NCBI GenBank assembly: GCA_036389135.1
Contig: DASVQP010000041.1
Span: forward strand, 1 to 64,000
Reading direction: 5' to 3'
Length of the DNA: 64,000 bases
From: Longimicrobium sp.
GTDB taxonomy: Bacteria > Gemmatimonadota > Gemmatimonadetes > Longimicrobiales > Longimicrobiaceae
This document shows positions 50,434-58,151 of this stretch, piece by piece. Every line of letters begins with the position of its first letter. Position 1 is the first letter of the stretch. The translations under genes were made by a program, and so were the position numbers. The notes under the pieces were generated by a model, which ran no database searches, was not told where the DNA came from, and saw only the letters and a list, made by a program, of their open reading frames with translations.

Positions 50434-50562
50434 AATGGGGAATGGGGAATGGGGAATGGGGAATGGGGGCGAACCGCCAGCCCGTAGCGTCTGGCATGCC
50501 GACGCGGATCCCCGAACCACCTCCGTTCAACCATTCCCCATTCCCCCTATTCCCCATTCCCC
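50434..50562. repeat. AATGGGG microsatellite and its inverted copy
   Basis: Four to five tandem AATGGGG units (50434-50467) are mirrored by CCATTCCCC units at 50529-50562, so the 130 nt can fold into a long hairpin. The inverted copy supplies the last codons and stop of the HD gene. Confidence 0.8.
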
Positions 50563-51146
50563 TCGATGTATCCCCGCTCGCACGCCTCCTCGATGGTCCG
50601 CACCACCCACGGCCACACGCCGGGCGCGCCCTCCTCAATGGGGGCCATGCGGCGGAGGATCTGCGCGCGGGTGATGCCGTGCAGCTTCCAGCTGCCGCCG
50701 CCGCTGTTGAAGTTCACCAGCAGCGGCTGCAGGCGGTCCAGCGCGACGGCGAAGCGGGCATCGGGGGTCTCGCCCGCCTCGAACTCGTCCCACAGGGCGC
50801 GCATCTCGTCCGCCTGGTCGGGTGGCAGGAGGCCGAAGATGCGCTCGGCCGCGCGCGTCTCGCGCTCGTCCTTGTCCAGGTGGGCGCCGTCGTCGTAGCA
50901 AAAGGTGTCGCCCGCGTCGATCTCCACGATGTCGTGCACCAGCACCATGCGGATCGCGCGGAGGAGGTCGGTGCCGCGGGGGGCGTGCTCGGCCAGCGCC
51001 AGGGCGGCCATCGCCAGGTGCCACGAGTGCTCCGCGCTGTTCTCGCGCCGCGAGCCGTCGATCAGCGAGGTCTGGCGGAGGACCCCCTTGAGGCGGTCCA
51101 CCTCCACGATGAAGGCGAGCTGGCGCGAGAGGCGCTCCTCCGTCAC
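50547..51146 (-). CDS. HD-domain phosphohydrolase (YfbR-like)
   Basis: This 199-aa protein has the HD metal motif spread over RRENSAEHSWHLAMAALAL (first His), MVLVHDIVEIDAGD (HD pair plus acidic residues) and a late Asp in ALDRLQPLLVNFNS. This fits the HD_3/YfbR-type 5'-nucleotidase group that dephosphorylates deoxynucleoside monophosphates. The last residues (EGNGE) come from the AATGGGG microsatellite, so the C-terminus has been altered by the repeat. It is coupled to the thioesterase gene upstream by an ATGA overlap. Confidence 0.85.
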   Translation of the reverse strand: MTEERLSRQLAFIVEVDRLKGVLRQTSLIDGSRRENSAEHSWHLAMAALALAEHAPRGTDLLRAIRMVLVHDIVEIDAGDTFCYDDGAHLDKDERETRAAERIFGLLPPDQADEMRALWDEFEAGETPDARFAVALDRLQPLLVNFNSGGGSWKLHGITRAQILRRMAPIEEGAPGVWPWVVRTIEEACERGYIEGNGE

Positions 51147-51652
51147 GGCTCGGTCCCCTCGTCCGCGGCCTCGGCCTCGCGGCGGGCGCGGCGGCGCTCC
51201 GCCATGGCGAAGAGTCGGCGGTCCTCGTCCGTCTCCAGGATCAGCGGGGGGACGGGGGCGGGCTTGCCGTTGAGCATGTCCAGCGCGACGTAGGTGAGGA
51301 AGCAGCGGTTGGTGGTGCGCCGCTTCCCCGTCTCGATCTGCTCCGCCTCCACCGTCACCATCACCTCCATCGAGGTGCGCCCCACGCGGATGAGCCGGCC
51401 GTGCGCCTCCACGAAGTCGTTGGCGTACACCGGCTCGCGGAACTCCACGCGGTCCACCATCACCGTCACCACGGGGAGCCGCGCGTGCCGCCGCGCCACC
51501 ACGCCCCCCGCCTTGTCCACCAGCGCCAGGATCTCCCCGCCGAACACGTTCCCATGGTGGTTGAGCTGGTCCGGCATCATGCTCTCCGAGAGCGTGGACG
51601 CCGACTCGCGCGGCGTCTTTCCCGCGGGTGTGTTCTCTACGTTTTCAGGCAT
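51143..51652 (-). CDS. acyl-CoA thioesterase, hotdog fold (YciA/BACH-like)
   Basis: This 169-aa protein has a single hotdog domain with MMPDQLNHHGNVFGGEILALVDKAGGVVARRH (the N-H-x-G-N-x-FGG-x-x-L-x-x-D active-site signature), VDRVEFREPVYANDFVEAHGRL, and VTVEAEQIETGKRRTTNRCFLTYVALD. It hydrolyses acyl-CoA thioesters in the cytoplasm. A charged C-terminal tail follows. It is first in a two-gene unit with the HD hydrolase. Confidence 0.9.
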   Translation of the reverse strand: MPENVENTPAGKTPRESASTLSESMMPDQLNHHGNVFGGEILALVDKAGGVVARRHARLPVVTVMVDRVEFREPVYANDFVEAHGRLIRVGRTSMEVMVTVEAEQIETGKRRTTNRCFLTYVALDMLNGKPAPVPPLILETDEDRRLFAMAERRRARREAEAADEGTEP

Positions 51653-51731
51653 GTAGTCGGTACGGTTTGAGGGCCTTTTGCGTCAACGACAGTGTAGCGT
51701 GCGATCCACCTGGCGGCCATGTGGCGGCGGG

Positions 51732-51760
51732 TTGACTTGCCGATCCACCGTGCTCATATC
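51732..51760 (+). promoter_or_regulatory. probable vapBC promoter
   Basis: TTGACT (51732-51737), 17 nt, CATATC (51755-51760), 41 nt before the antitoxin ATG. The start itself has GGAGG 5 nt upstream. Confidence 0.5.
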
Positions 51761-51801
51761 TCACACGGAACATCGGACGATCGCACAGGCCCGGAGGTAC
51801 G

Positions 51802-52059
51802 ATGCCTGACAAGGCCAGGAAGAAGTTGCGTAGCGAGGGCACGCGCATCCGCGGTAAGAACCTGAACACCGATCAGGTGAAGCTGGATCGCGCGGTCGAG
51901 CTTCTCGGGGCGAGCTCAGAGACGGAAGCAGTCGACCAGGCGCTCAATATGTTTGCATTCAGGGAAGCATTGCTCGCGAGCGTCGACAAGATCGCGGGCA
52001 AGGGAGGGGTCGAGAACTATTTCGAAGGAGGATACGCGGACGAGCTCAAGGGTGACTAA
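51802..52059 (+). CDS. VapB-like antitoxin
   Basis: An 85-aa basic-to-acidic protein. The N-terminal half (NLNTDQVKLDRAVELLGASSETEAVDQALNMF) has the ribbon-helix-helix pattern of a DNA-binding antitoxin. The C-terminal half (FREALLASVDKIAGKGGVENYFEG) would wrap the toxin. It overlaps the PIN toxin gene by 8 nt, the standard layout. The long Lys/Arg-rich N-tail before the first strand is unusual. It probably autoregulates the promoter at 51732. Confidence 0.78.
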   Translation: MPDKARKKLRSEGTRIRGKNLNTDQVKLDRAVELLGASSETEAVDQALNMFAFREALLASVDKIAGKGGVENYFEGGYADELKGD

Positions 52060-52507
52060 GTTCACGCTTGATACGAACCTGTACGTGCGCACCTTCCGGA
52101 GCGAGCATGCGGCCGAGGAACTGAGCGTATTCTATCATGCGCACACGCCGCAGACCTATCTCTGCTCAGTCGTGCTTCACGAACTCGCGGTCGGCATGGT
52201 CTCCCGCGACTCGGGTGAGTGGGTCCAGGATGTCGCGGAGCCTTTCGAGGACGTGAAGCGTGTCATCACCCCCTCACATGGTGCGTGGCGCACGTCCGGG
52301 GCAGTGCTCTCCCAGCTTGCGATCAAGAACGGGATCGATCGCGGACGGATGCCGCGCTCGCTGGTCAACGATGCGCTGATCGCAGCCACGTGCCGCGAAA
52401 ACGGTGTGACGCTGGTGACTGACAACCTTCGTGATTTCGACTTGATCCGCACCGTGCTCCGCTTCGAGTACGTTGCTCCCTGGCCGAACAAAGACGCCGG
52501 TTCGTAG
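52052..52507 (+). CDS. VapC-like PIN-domain toxin
   Basis: This protein is 151 aa from a GTG at 52052 inside the end of the antitoxin gene. The four PIN acidic positions are visible: Asp in FTLDTNLYV, Glu in VVLHELAVGM, Asp in LVNDALIAATC and Asp in TLVTDNLRDFDLI. This is a Mg2+-dependent RNase that cuts specific RNAs. Its 3' half is overlapped on the other strand by the C-terminal end of the DoxX-like gene. GC content is lower than the neighbours, fitting acquisition by transfer. Confidence 0.88.
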   Translation: MTKFTLDTNLYVRTFRSEHAAEELSVFYHAHTPQTYLCSVVLHELAVGMVSRDSGEWVQDVAEPFEDVKRVITPSHGAWRTSGAVLSQLAIKNGIDRGRMPRSLVNDALIAATCRENGVTLVTDNLRDFDLIRTVLRFEYVAPWPNKDAGS

Positions 52508-53551
52508 CGCGTGCGCGGCGTGCTCGCGGTGCAGGCGCGCGGCGCCGTAGGTGTACGGGACGAAGAGGAGCGCGAGGAGGAGCGCGAAGTTGACGGCGGC
52601 GAAGGCGGTGCGCAGGGCGAGGCCGCGGTGCAGGGCGATGGGTGGCTTGTAGACGCGGCCGGGGCCCTCCAGCAGGAAGACGACGAGGGCGGCGTGGATG
52701 GGAGTGTGGCCGATCACCTCCACCTTGCCGAACACCAGCGTGGTGGTGAAGAAGACGAGGGTGATGACCAGCGCCAGCGGACGCTGCAGCAGGTTGATGA
52801 TCAGCAGATAGCCCAGCGAGAACTCCACGAACGCCGCCGCCAGCAGGAAGAAGCTCAGCGGTAGGCCCAGCGAGAGCCTCGGGTTCTGCTCCAGGACGTA
52901 CAGGCCCCACTGCGGATACACCATCTTCTCCAGCGCCACCCAGCAGAGCGAGAACCCCACGGAGGCGTACAGCGCCGGGAGCCCCGAGCCGCGGATCTTT
53001 TGCTCCCCCGCCCCGCTCACCGCCAGGTAGTAGCCGATCCCCGCGTACACCACGTAGTCCAGCATGTGAAAGGGGCCGAAACGGAAGACGCCGATTCCGT
53101 AGAGCGCGATCAGCCCCGCGCCGGCTACGGGCACGGTGCGGTCGAAGAGGAGGAGGAACGCGAGCGCGAACTGGAACCAGCCCAGCCACCCCTCCGCCAC
53201 GCGCAACTCGGGCGCGAGCATCGCGTCCGCCTGCCACGAGAGGAGGAGTGCCGCCCCCGCCCCAATCCTCATTACCAGTACCGCGCGGTCGCTCCGCGAT
53301 GAGAGCCAGTCGTTGACGCGACGGTACGCGGGGACGTCGGCCAGCCGCCGGTCGAGCAGCACCATCGCCGCGATGGTGGCCATGCTCAGCAACGCCAGCG
53401 CGAAGAAGGTGGGCGTCAGCACCTCGCCCGCGTTGCGCGGGCGGTCGCCGAAGGAGAAGCGGCTGAACCACTTGACGTGCGCCCACGCCGGGTGCGCGGT
53501 CGCCGCCACCAGGAGCAGCGCCGGCGCGATCCCCCCGGCGGCGGCATTCAC
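52274..53551 (-). CDS. DoxX-like multi-pass membrane protein whose 3' end runs into vapC
   Basis: The GTG at 53551 overlaps the stop of the PhzF-RidA gene (GTGA), giving 425 aa. About nine membrane helices span residues 5-330, with a DoxX-like pattern (VLVMRIGAGAALLLSWQADAML, MLDYVVYAGIGYYLAV, WVALEKMVYPQWGLYVLEQNP). Helices end near PYTYGAARLHREHAAHAL. The last 75 or so residues are hydrophilic and read antisense through vapC. I infer that insertion of vapBC removed the native stop. Function unknown. Confidence 0.7.
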   Translation of the reverse strand: MNAAAGGIAPALLLVAATAHPAWAHVKWFSRFSFGDRPRNAGEVLTPTFFALALLSMATIAAMVLLDRRLADVPAYRRVNDWLSSRSDRAVLVMRIGAGAALLLSWQADAMLAPELRVAEGWLGWFQFALAFLLLFDRTVPVAGAGLIALYGIGVFRFGPFHMLDYVVYAGIGYYLAVSGAGEQKIRGSGLPALYASVGFSLCWVALEKMVYPQWGLYVLEQNPRLSLGLPLSFFLLAAAFVEFSLGYLLIINLLQRPLALVITLVFFTTTLVFGKVEVIGHTPIHAALVVFLLEGPGRVYKPPIALHRGLALRTAFAAVNFALLLALLFVPYTYGAARLHREHAAHALRTGVFVRPGSNVLEAEHGADQVEITKVVSHQRHTVFAARGCDQRIVDQRARHPSAIDPVLDRKLGEHCPGRAPRTM

Positions 53552-54837
53552 GAGCGCACTCTCGCTACGACGCTGATCTCCACCTTTACGCCGTGCAGCG
53601 CGGCGCCCAGCGTGGTGCGCGAGGGGTAGGGCGGGCGGAAGGCTTCGCGATAGATCGTGTTGAACTCGCCCCAGTCGCCGATGTCCTCCAGGTACACGGT
53701 GACGGAGACGATGTCGTCCATGGTGGCCCCGGCGGCGGCCAGCACGAGACGCACGTTCTCCAGCACTCCGCGCGTCTGCTCGGCCAGCGTCCCGCCCTGG
53801 AGCTCGCCGGTGATCAGGTCGCGCGGCACCTGGCCGGAAACGAAGACCATGTCCCCCGCGCGCACCGCCCGCGAGTAGGCGCCGACGGGTGTGGGGGCGC
53901 CCGGCACGCTCACCGGTTTCCACGCGCGCCCCGCCGTGTCCGTGTCCGTGGGGATCTCCATCGTCCCATCCGACACCATCACGGCCGATCCGCCCACGCG
54001 CGCCCGCATCACGATCCCGTTGTGCACGTCCGCTTCCAGGTAGATCGTGCTGGGGCGGCCCATTTCCACCCCCTGTTCCACCGTCCAGCGCAGGGTGCCC
54101 TGCTGGGCGTCGCGCGCCAGGTACCCGGCCAGGGCTGCGGCCGCGGCACCGGTGGCGGGGTCCTCGGGGATGCCCATCGCCGGCGCGAACATCCGCACCC
54201 GTACCGTCTCCCCCGGCGCGGCGGGGACGACGGGGTAGACGCCGGGCGCAACGGTGTGGGCCAGCACGCGCTCCCACGCCGCCAGATCCAGCCGCGCGCG
54301 CCCCAGCGTCGCCACGTCGCGAAGCGGGATCACGGTGAAGCCCACTCCGGCCGAGGCCACCGCAGGCTCCCAGTCGTCCGACAGGTCGGCGGGGTCGAGG
54401 CCGAGCACGGCGGCAAGGTCCTCGCGCGCGGGTGCCGGCGCAACCATCGGCGGCTGCGCGGCGGTGAGCTGCGCGAAGTCCGGCTTTCCGCCGCGCACCC
54501 TCACGCGCACGGCCACCGGCCCCACGCCCTCCTCCAGCACCACCTCCGTCTCGCCCTCCACCGCCGGCACCTCGCCCAGCTCCAGCAGGAGGATCGCGGT
54601 GCCCACCGTCGGGTGGCCCGCGAAGGGAAGCTCCGAACCTGGCGTGAAGATCCGCACCCGCCTCGTCCCGCCCGCCTCCGGGGGAAGGACGAAGACCGTT
54701 TCCGAGAGGTTCAGCTCGCGCGCGACCGCCTGCATCTGCGCATCGGAGATCCCGCGCGCGTCGGTGAAGACGGCCAGCGGGTTGCCACCGAACAGCCGGT
54801 CGGTGAACACGTCCAGGGTGTGGTAGCGGTAGCGCAT
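53548..54837 (-). CDS. PhzF-family isomerase fused to a RidA/YjgF domain
   Basis: This protein is 429 aa from the ATG at 54837 (MRYRYHTLDVFTDRLFGGNP). Residues 1-290 are a full PhzF/DAP-epimerase-like fold: ELNLSETVFV with the catalytic Glu46, FTPGSELPFAGHPTVGTA, and PAMGIPEDPATGAAAAALAGYL. Residues about 305-429 are a complete RidA domain: PVGAYSRAVRAGDMVFVSGQVP, TRGVLENVRLVLAAAGATMDD, and the key Arg in YPSRTTLGAALHGVKVEISVVA. RidA hydrolyses reactive enamines/imines, so the fusion may clear an unstable intermediate made by the isomerase; that is an inference. It is coupled to the downstream DoxX-like gene. Confidence 0.9.
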   Translation of the reverse strand: MRYRYHTLDVFTDRLFGGNPLAVFTDARGISDAQMQAVARELNLSETVFVLPPEAGGTRRVRIFTPGSELPFAGHPTVGTAILLLELGEVPAVEGETEVVLEEGVGPVAVRVRVRGGKPDFAQLTAAQPPMVAPAPAREDLAAVLGLDPADLSDDWEPAVASAGVGFTVIPLRDVATLGRARLDLAAWERVLAHTVAPGVYPVVPAAPGETVRVRMFAPAMGIPEDPATGAAAAALAGYLARDAQQGTLRWTVEQGVEMGRPSTIYLEADVHNGIVMRARVGGSAVMVSDGTMEIPTDTDTAGRAWKPVSVPGAPTPVGAYSRAVRAGDMVFVSGQVPRDLITGELQGGTLAEQTRGVLENVRLVLAAAGATMDDIVSVTVYLEDIGDWGEFNTIYREAFRPPYPSRTTLGAALHGVKVEISVVARVRS

Positions 54838-54905
54838 CGGTCGGTGTGGGTTCGAGTCAGAATGCGTCACGCGGGCGCCATCGACGTGCAAGATACGAAC
54901 TGCGC

Positions 54906-55000
54906 CTCACACAGAGCCACAGAGGGAACGGCAAGAAACAGCAGAAAGGGTTCTCTGCGCCTCGTAGTTCCCTCTGTGTTCTCTGTGTGAGGCTTTTTCT
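54906..55000. repeat. CACACAGAG hairpin repeat, well-preserved copy
   Basis: Arms CTCACACAGAGCCACAGAGG and CCTCTGTGTTCTCTGTGTGA are inverted around about 45 nt, followed by GGCTTTTT. It lies between two divergent genes, so it is not simply a terminator of either. Confidence 0.85.
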
Positions 55001-55081
55001 GTCGACCGGCCAAACCTTTTTCGCCGCACGCGCATCGAACGAACGTACCGCACGCCCCCGCCCCTTCACCGCCCGGTGCCC

Positions 55082-57508
55082 ATGAACTCGTTCCTCGGCC
55101 ACATCCGCTACGCGCTCCGCACGCTCGCACGAAGCCCGGGGTTCACCCTGGTGGCGGTGCTCACGCTGGCGCTGGGGATCGGCGCCAACACGGCCATCTT
55201 CAGCGTGGTGAACGCCGTGCTCCTGCGCCCGCTCCCCTACGCGGCGTCGGACCGGCTCGTCACGGTCACGCACTTCTACCCCTCCATCAACAACCTGGAG
55301 GCGGGGGCCGCCGTGCCCACGTACCGCGACCTCAAGGCCGAGACGAGGCTGTTCAGCGACGTATCGGTGCAGTCCGGGTGGGGGGTGAACCTGACGGGCC
55401 AGGGGCAGCCGCAGCGGCTGAACGGCTCGCTGGTGACGCCCGACTTCTTTGCGACATATGGCGTCCCGGCGGCGCTCGGGCGCACCATCCAGCCGCCCCC
55501 GGGGGGCACGGGCGTGCGCGAGAGGGAGGTCGTGCTCAGCCATGCGCTCTGGCAGAGCGTGTTCGGCGGCGACCGCGGCGTGGTGGGGCGCACGGTGCAG
55601 CTCAACGGCGAGGCGTACGAGATCGTGGGCGTGATGCCGCGCACCTTTCGCAACGTCTTCGATCCCACCATCGACCTGTACGCGCCGCTCGTCTTCACCC
55701 CGGACCTCTTCACCGCGCGCACCAGCGAGTTCCTGTCGCTCACCGCGCGCCTGAAGCCGGGCGTGACCGTGGAGGCGGCGGGACGCGCGATGGCGGCCTT
55801 CGCGGAGCGGTTGAAGAAGGACAATCCCGGCGAGTATCCGCCCGATTGGACGCTGCGCCTGCGCTCGCTCGGCGAGCAGGCGTCGGGGCAGCTGCGGCCG
55901 GCACTGCTGGTGCTGCTGGGCGCGGTCGGGTTCGTCCTGCTGATCGCGTGCGGCAACGTGGCCAACCTCCTGCTGGCGCGCGCGGCGGCGCGGCGCAAGG
56001 AAGTCGCCATCCGCAGCGCGCTCGGGGCCAGGAGCGGCGACCTGGCGCGCCAGTTCCTCACCGAGAGCATGGTGCTCTCGCTGACGGGCGCCATCCTGGG
56101 GCTTATGCTGGCCTTCGGCGGGCTGCGGCTGCTGGCGGCGCTCAAGCCGGAAAACCTGATCTGGGTGGAGTCGATCCCCATCGACGCCTCCGTGCTCGCC
56201 TTCACCTCTGTGCTGGCGGTGCTCACGGGGCTCGTCTTCGGCTCCGTGCCCACGCTGCAGACGGTGCGCGGAAGCCTGCAGGCCGCCCTGCGCGAGGGCG
56301 GGCGGAGCGGCGGGCCGGACCGGCGCGGGTCGGCCACGCGGCGCTTGCTGGTGGTGACGCAGGTGGCGCTCGCGCTGATGCTCCTCACCGGCGCGGGTCT
56401 CCTGATCCGCAGCTTCTCGCGGCTCCAGCAGGTGGACCCCGGCTTCGACTCGCGCGGGGTGCTGACGATGAACATCGCTCTCCCCGAGGCCAAGTACGGC
56501 TCGGACACGGCGCAGATCGCCTTCTTCGACGCCCTAATGCCCCGCCTGGCCGCCATTCCGGGGGTGGAGACGGCGGGCTCGGCGTCGTCGTTGCCGCTGC
56601 AGGGCGGATGGAACCGCTCGTTCGCCGTCGAGGGGATCACTGTGCCGCCCGGGGAGACGGGGCCGTACGGCAACTTCCGCTCGGTGTACCCTGGCTTCTT
56701 TCGCACGCTGCGCATCCCCCTGCTGCGCGGGCGCGCCTTCACCGACGCGGACCGCGCCGGCGCCCCGCGCGTGGCCATCGTGGACGCGGTGATGGCGAAG
56801 AGCTACTGGCCGGGGCAGGACCCCATCGGCAAGCGCATCTCGCTCGGCGGATCGGAGGAGGAGCCGGAGTGGACGGAGGTGATCGGCGTCGTGGGCCACA
56901 CGCGGCAGGACGGGATCGACTCCGAGGGGCGCGCGCAGCTCTACGTCCCCTTCCGCCAGGTCGGCCTCCCCTTCCAATCCCTGGCACTGCGCACCACGGG
57001 CGACCCCACGCAAGTCGTGGGTGCCGTGCGCGCCGCCGTGCGCGAGGTGGACCCCGAGCAGCCGATCTCGCGCGTGCAGACGATGGACGACCTGGTGAAC
57101 GCGAACCTGGGCCCGCGCCGCTTCTCGATGGCGCTGCTGGGGCTCTTTGCCGCGCTGGCGCTGGTGCTGGCGGCGGTGGGGCTCTACGGGGTGATGTCGT
57201 TCGACGTGCAGCGCCGCTCGCAGGAGATCGGGGTGCGGATGGCGCTGGGGGCAGAGGCGGCGGGGGTGCTGCGGCTGGTGCTGCGGCAGGGATTGGGGCT
57301 GGCGCTGGTGGGGGTCGCGATCGGGGTGCTGGGCTCCCTGGCGCTCACCCGCCTGATTCACAGCCAGCTTTACGAGGTCGGCGCGTTCGACCCGCTGACC
57401 TTCGTCTCGGTGGTGGTGATCCTGCTTGGCGTGGCGGCGCTCGCCTCCCTCATCCCCGCCCGCCGCGCCACCCGCGTCGATCCCGTGGTGGCGATGCGAG
57501 GGGAGTGA
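55082..57508 (+). CDS. ADOP-family ABC transporter permease (MacB/FtsX-like)
   Basis: This protein is 808 aa from the ATG at 55082; a GTG 6 nt earlier is possible. RYALRTLARSPGFTLVAVLTLALGIGANTAIFSVVNAVLL is the classic N-terminal helix of ADOP permeases. A MacB-type periplasmic domain follows, then FtsX helices (VLLIACGNVANLLLARAAARRKEVAIRSALGA). The module then repeats, ending ARRATRVDPVVAMRGE. Duplicated permease halves in one chain with no ATPase gene beside it are typical of ADOP proteins, which are abundant in Acidobacteria and Gemmatimonadota. It lacks the N-terminal cytoplasmic extension seen in the copy at 59779. Confidence 0.9.
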   Translation: MNSFLGHIRYALRTLARSPGFTLVAVLTLALGIGANTAIFSVVNAVLLRPLPYAASDRLVTVTHFYPSINNLEAGAAVPTYRDLKAETRLFSDVSVQSGWGVNLTGQGQPQRLNGSLVTPDFFATYGVPAALGRTIQPPPGGTGVREREVVLSHALWQSVFGGDRGVVGRTVQLNGEAYEIVGVMPRTFRNVFDPTIDLYAPLVFTPDLFTARTSEFLSLTARLKPGVTVEAAGRAMAAFAERLKKDNPGEYPPDWTLRLRSLGEQASGQLRPALLVLLGAVGFVLLIACGNVANLLLARAAARRKEVAIRSALGARSGDLARQFLTESMVLSLTGAILGLMLAFGGLRLLAALKPENLIWVESIPIDASVLAFTSVLAVLTGLVFGSVPTLQTVRGSLQAALREGGRSGGPDRRGSATRRLLVVTQVALALMLLTGAGLLIRSFSRLQQVDPGFDSRGVLTMNIALPEAKYGSDTAQIAFFDALMPRLAAIPGVETAGSASSLPLQGGWNRSFAVEGITVPPGETGPYGNFRSVYPGFFRTLRIPLLRGRAFTDADRAGAPRVAIVDAVMAKSYWPGQDPIGKRISLGGSEEEPEWTEVIGVVGHTRQDGIDSEGRAQLYVPFRQVGLPFQSLALRTTGDPTQVVGAVRAAVREVDPEQPISRVQTMDDLVNANLGPRRFSMALLGLFAALALVLAAVGLYGVMSFDVQRRSQEIGVRMALGAEAAGVLRLVLRQGLGLALVGVAIGVLGSLALTRLIHSQLYEVGAFDPLTFVSVVVILLGVAALASLIPARRATRVDPVVAMRGE

Positions 57509-57517
57509 GCTATGCCG

Positions 57518-57552
57518 TCGCACGATGCATCGTTGTATGATGCATCGTGCGA
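57518..57552. repeat. perfect 14-bp palindrome with 7-nt loop after the ADOP gene
   Basis: TCGCACGATGCATC (57518-57531) and GATGCATCGTGCGA (57539-57552) are exactly complementary around GTTGTAT. It is A/T-richer than everything nearby and starts 10 nt after the stop. It could be a terminator, although no U-run follows, or a protein-binding or recombination site. Confidence 0.75.
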
Positions 57553-57654
57553 TGATACTACAACGGCGGATATATCGCAGGGGGAGATCGCCGGGGGGAT
57601 GAATTGCCGGGATGAATCGCCGGGGCGAAGAGCGCCGGGGGCGCGAAGATCGTG

Positions 57655-57815
57655 GCGGCGAACACCGGCGCCGAGCACCGGCGCCGAGCACCGGGGGCTG
57701 AAGCCCCCGGCTGGAACGACGGGAAGGCGGCTGAAGCCGGCTCGAGAAACGCGGCATCAGACCCGGAGTCTGCGCGGGCGGACTTTGTGCCGGTGTCGCC
57801 GCGAGTTTACACGCC
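57655..57815. repeat. composite palindromic repeat element (copy 2)
   Basis: Tandem ACCGGCGCCGAGC units, then CCGGGGGCTGAAGCCCCCGG, GGCTCGAGAAACGCGGCAT, CCCGGAGTCTGCGCGGGCGG and ACTTTGTGC, in the order of the copy at 20838-21062. Together with the palindrome and leader hairpins it fills the 640-nt gap before metK. Confidence 0.8.
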
Positions 57816-57933
57816 CGCCGCCGCCGCGCCTACTGGCGCGACCGCACGACCTGCCTTATACTGCGCGCGTGCGCTGTGCACCCCGGCGATTTGTAGCGAT
57901 TGCATCCGGGTCAACAACTGCTAAACCGCGTGG

Positions 57934-58118
57934 GAGGGGTCCCGTGCGGAGGTTGCCGCGGGACCCCTCTTCCGTACCCTGACAACCCGATCCGGTCCGC
58001 CCGCGGGCGGATGGGACGCGCGCTTTGAGGACAGCTTGGCGGGCGCGCCCCGAAGTCACGGAGATCCGCCTAAAGCGTCGTCGCGGCCCCACCGCACACC
58101 GGCAGTGGGGCCGCGACG
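57934..58118 (+). promoter_or_regulatory. structured metK leader: two large hairpins
   Basis: GAGGGGTCCCG (57934-57944) pairs with CGGGACCCCTC (57959-57969), with an inner GCGG/CCGC helix. CGTCGCGGCCCCAC (58079-58092) pairs perfectly with GTGGGGCCGCGACG (58105-58118), 33 nt before the metK ATG. I could not match either to a known SAM riboswitch class. They could be a terminator and a leader element, or part of an unassigned RNA. Confidence 0.5.
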
Positions 58119-58151
58119 GCTATCGAGAGGCCCACCCAGGAGCCAAACGCA

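Noticed and set aside
50434-50467. CRISPR-like repeat array
   Set aside because: The units are 7 bp without spacers: a microsatellite. No cas genes are nearby.
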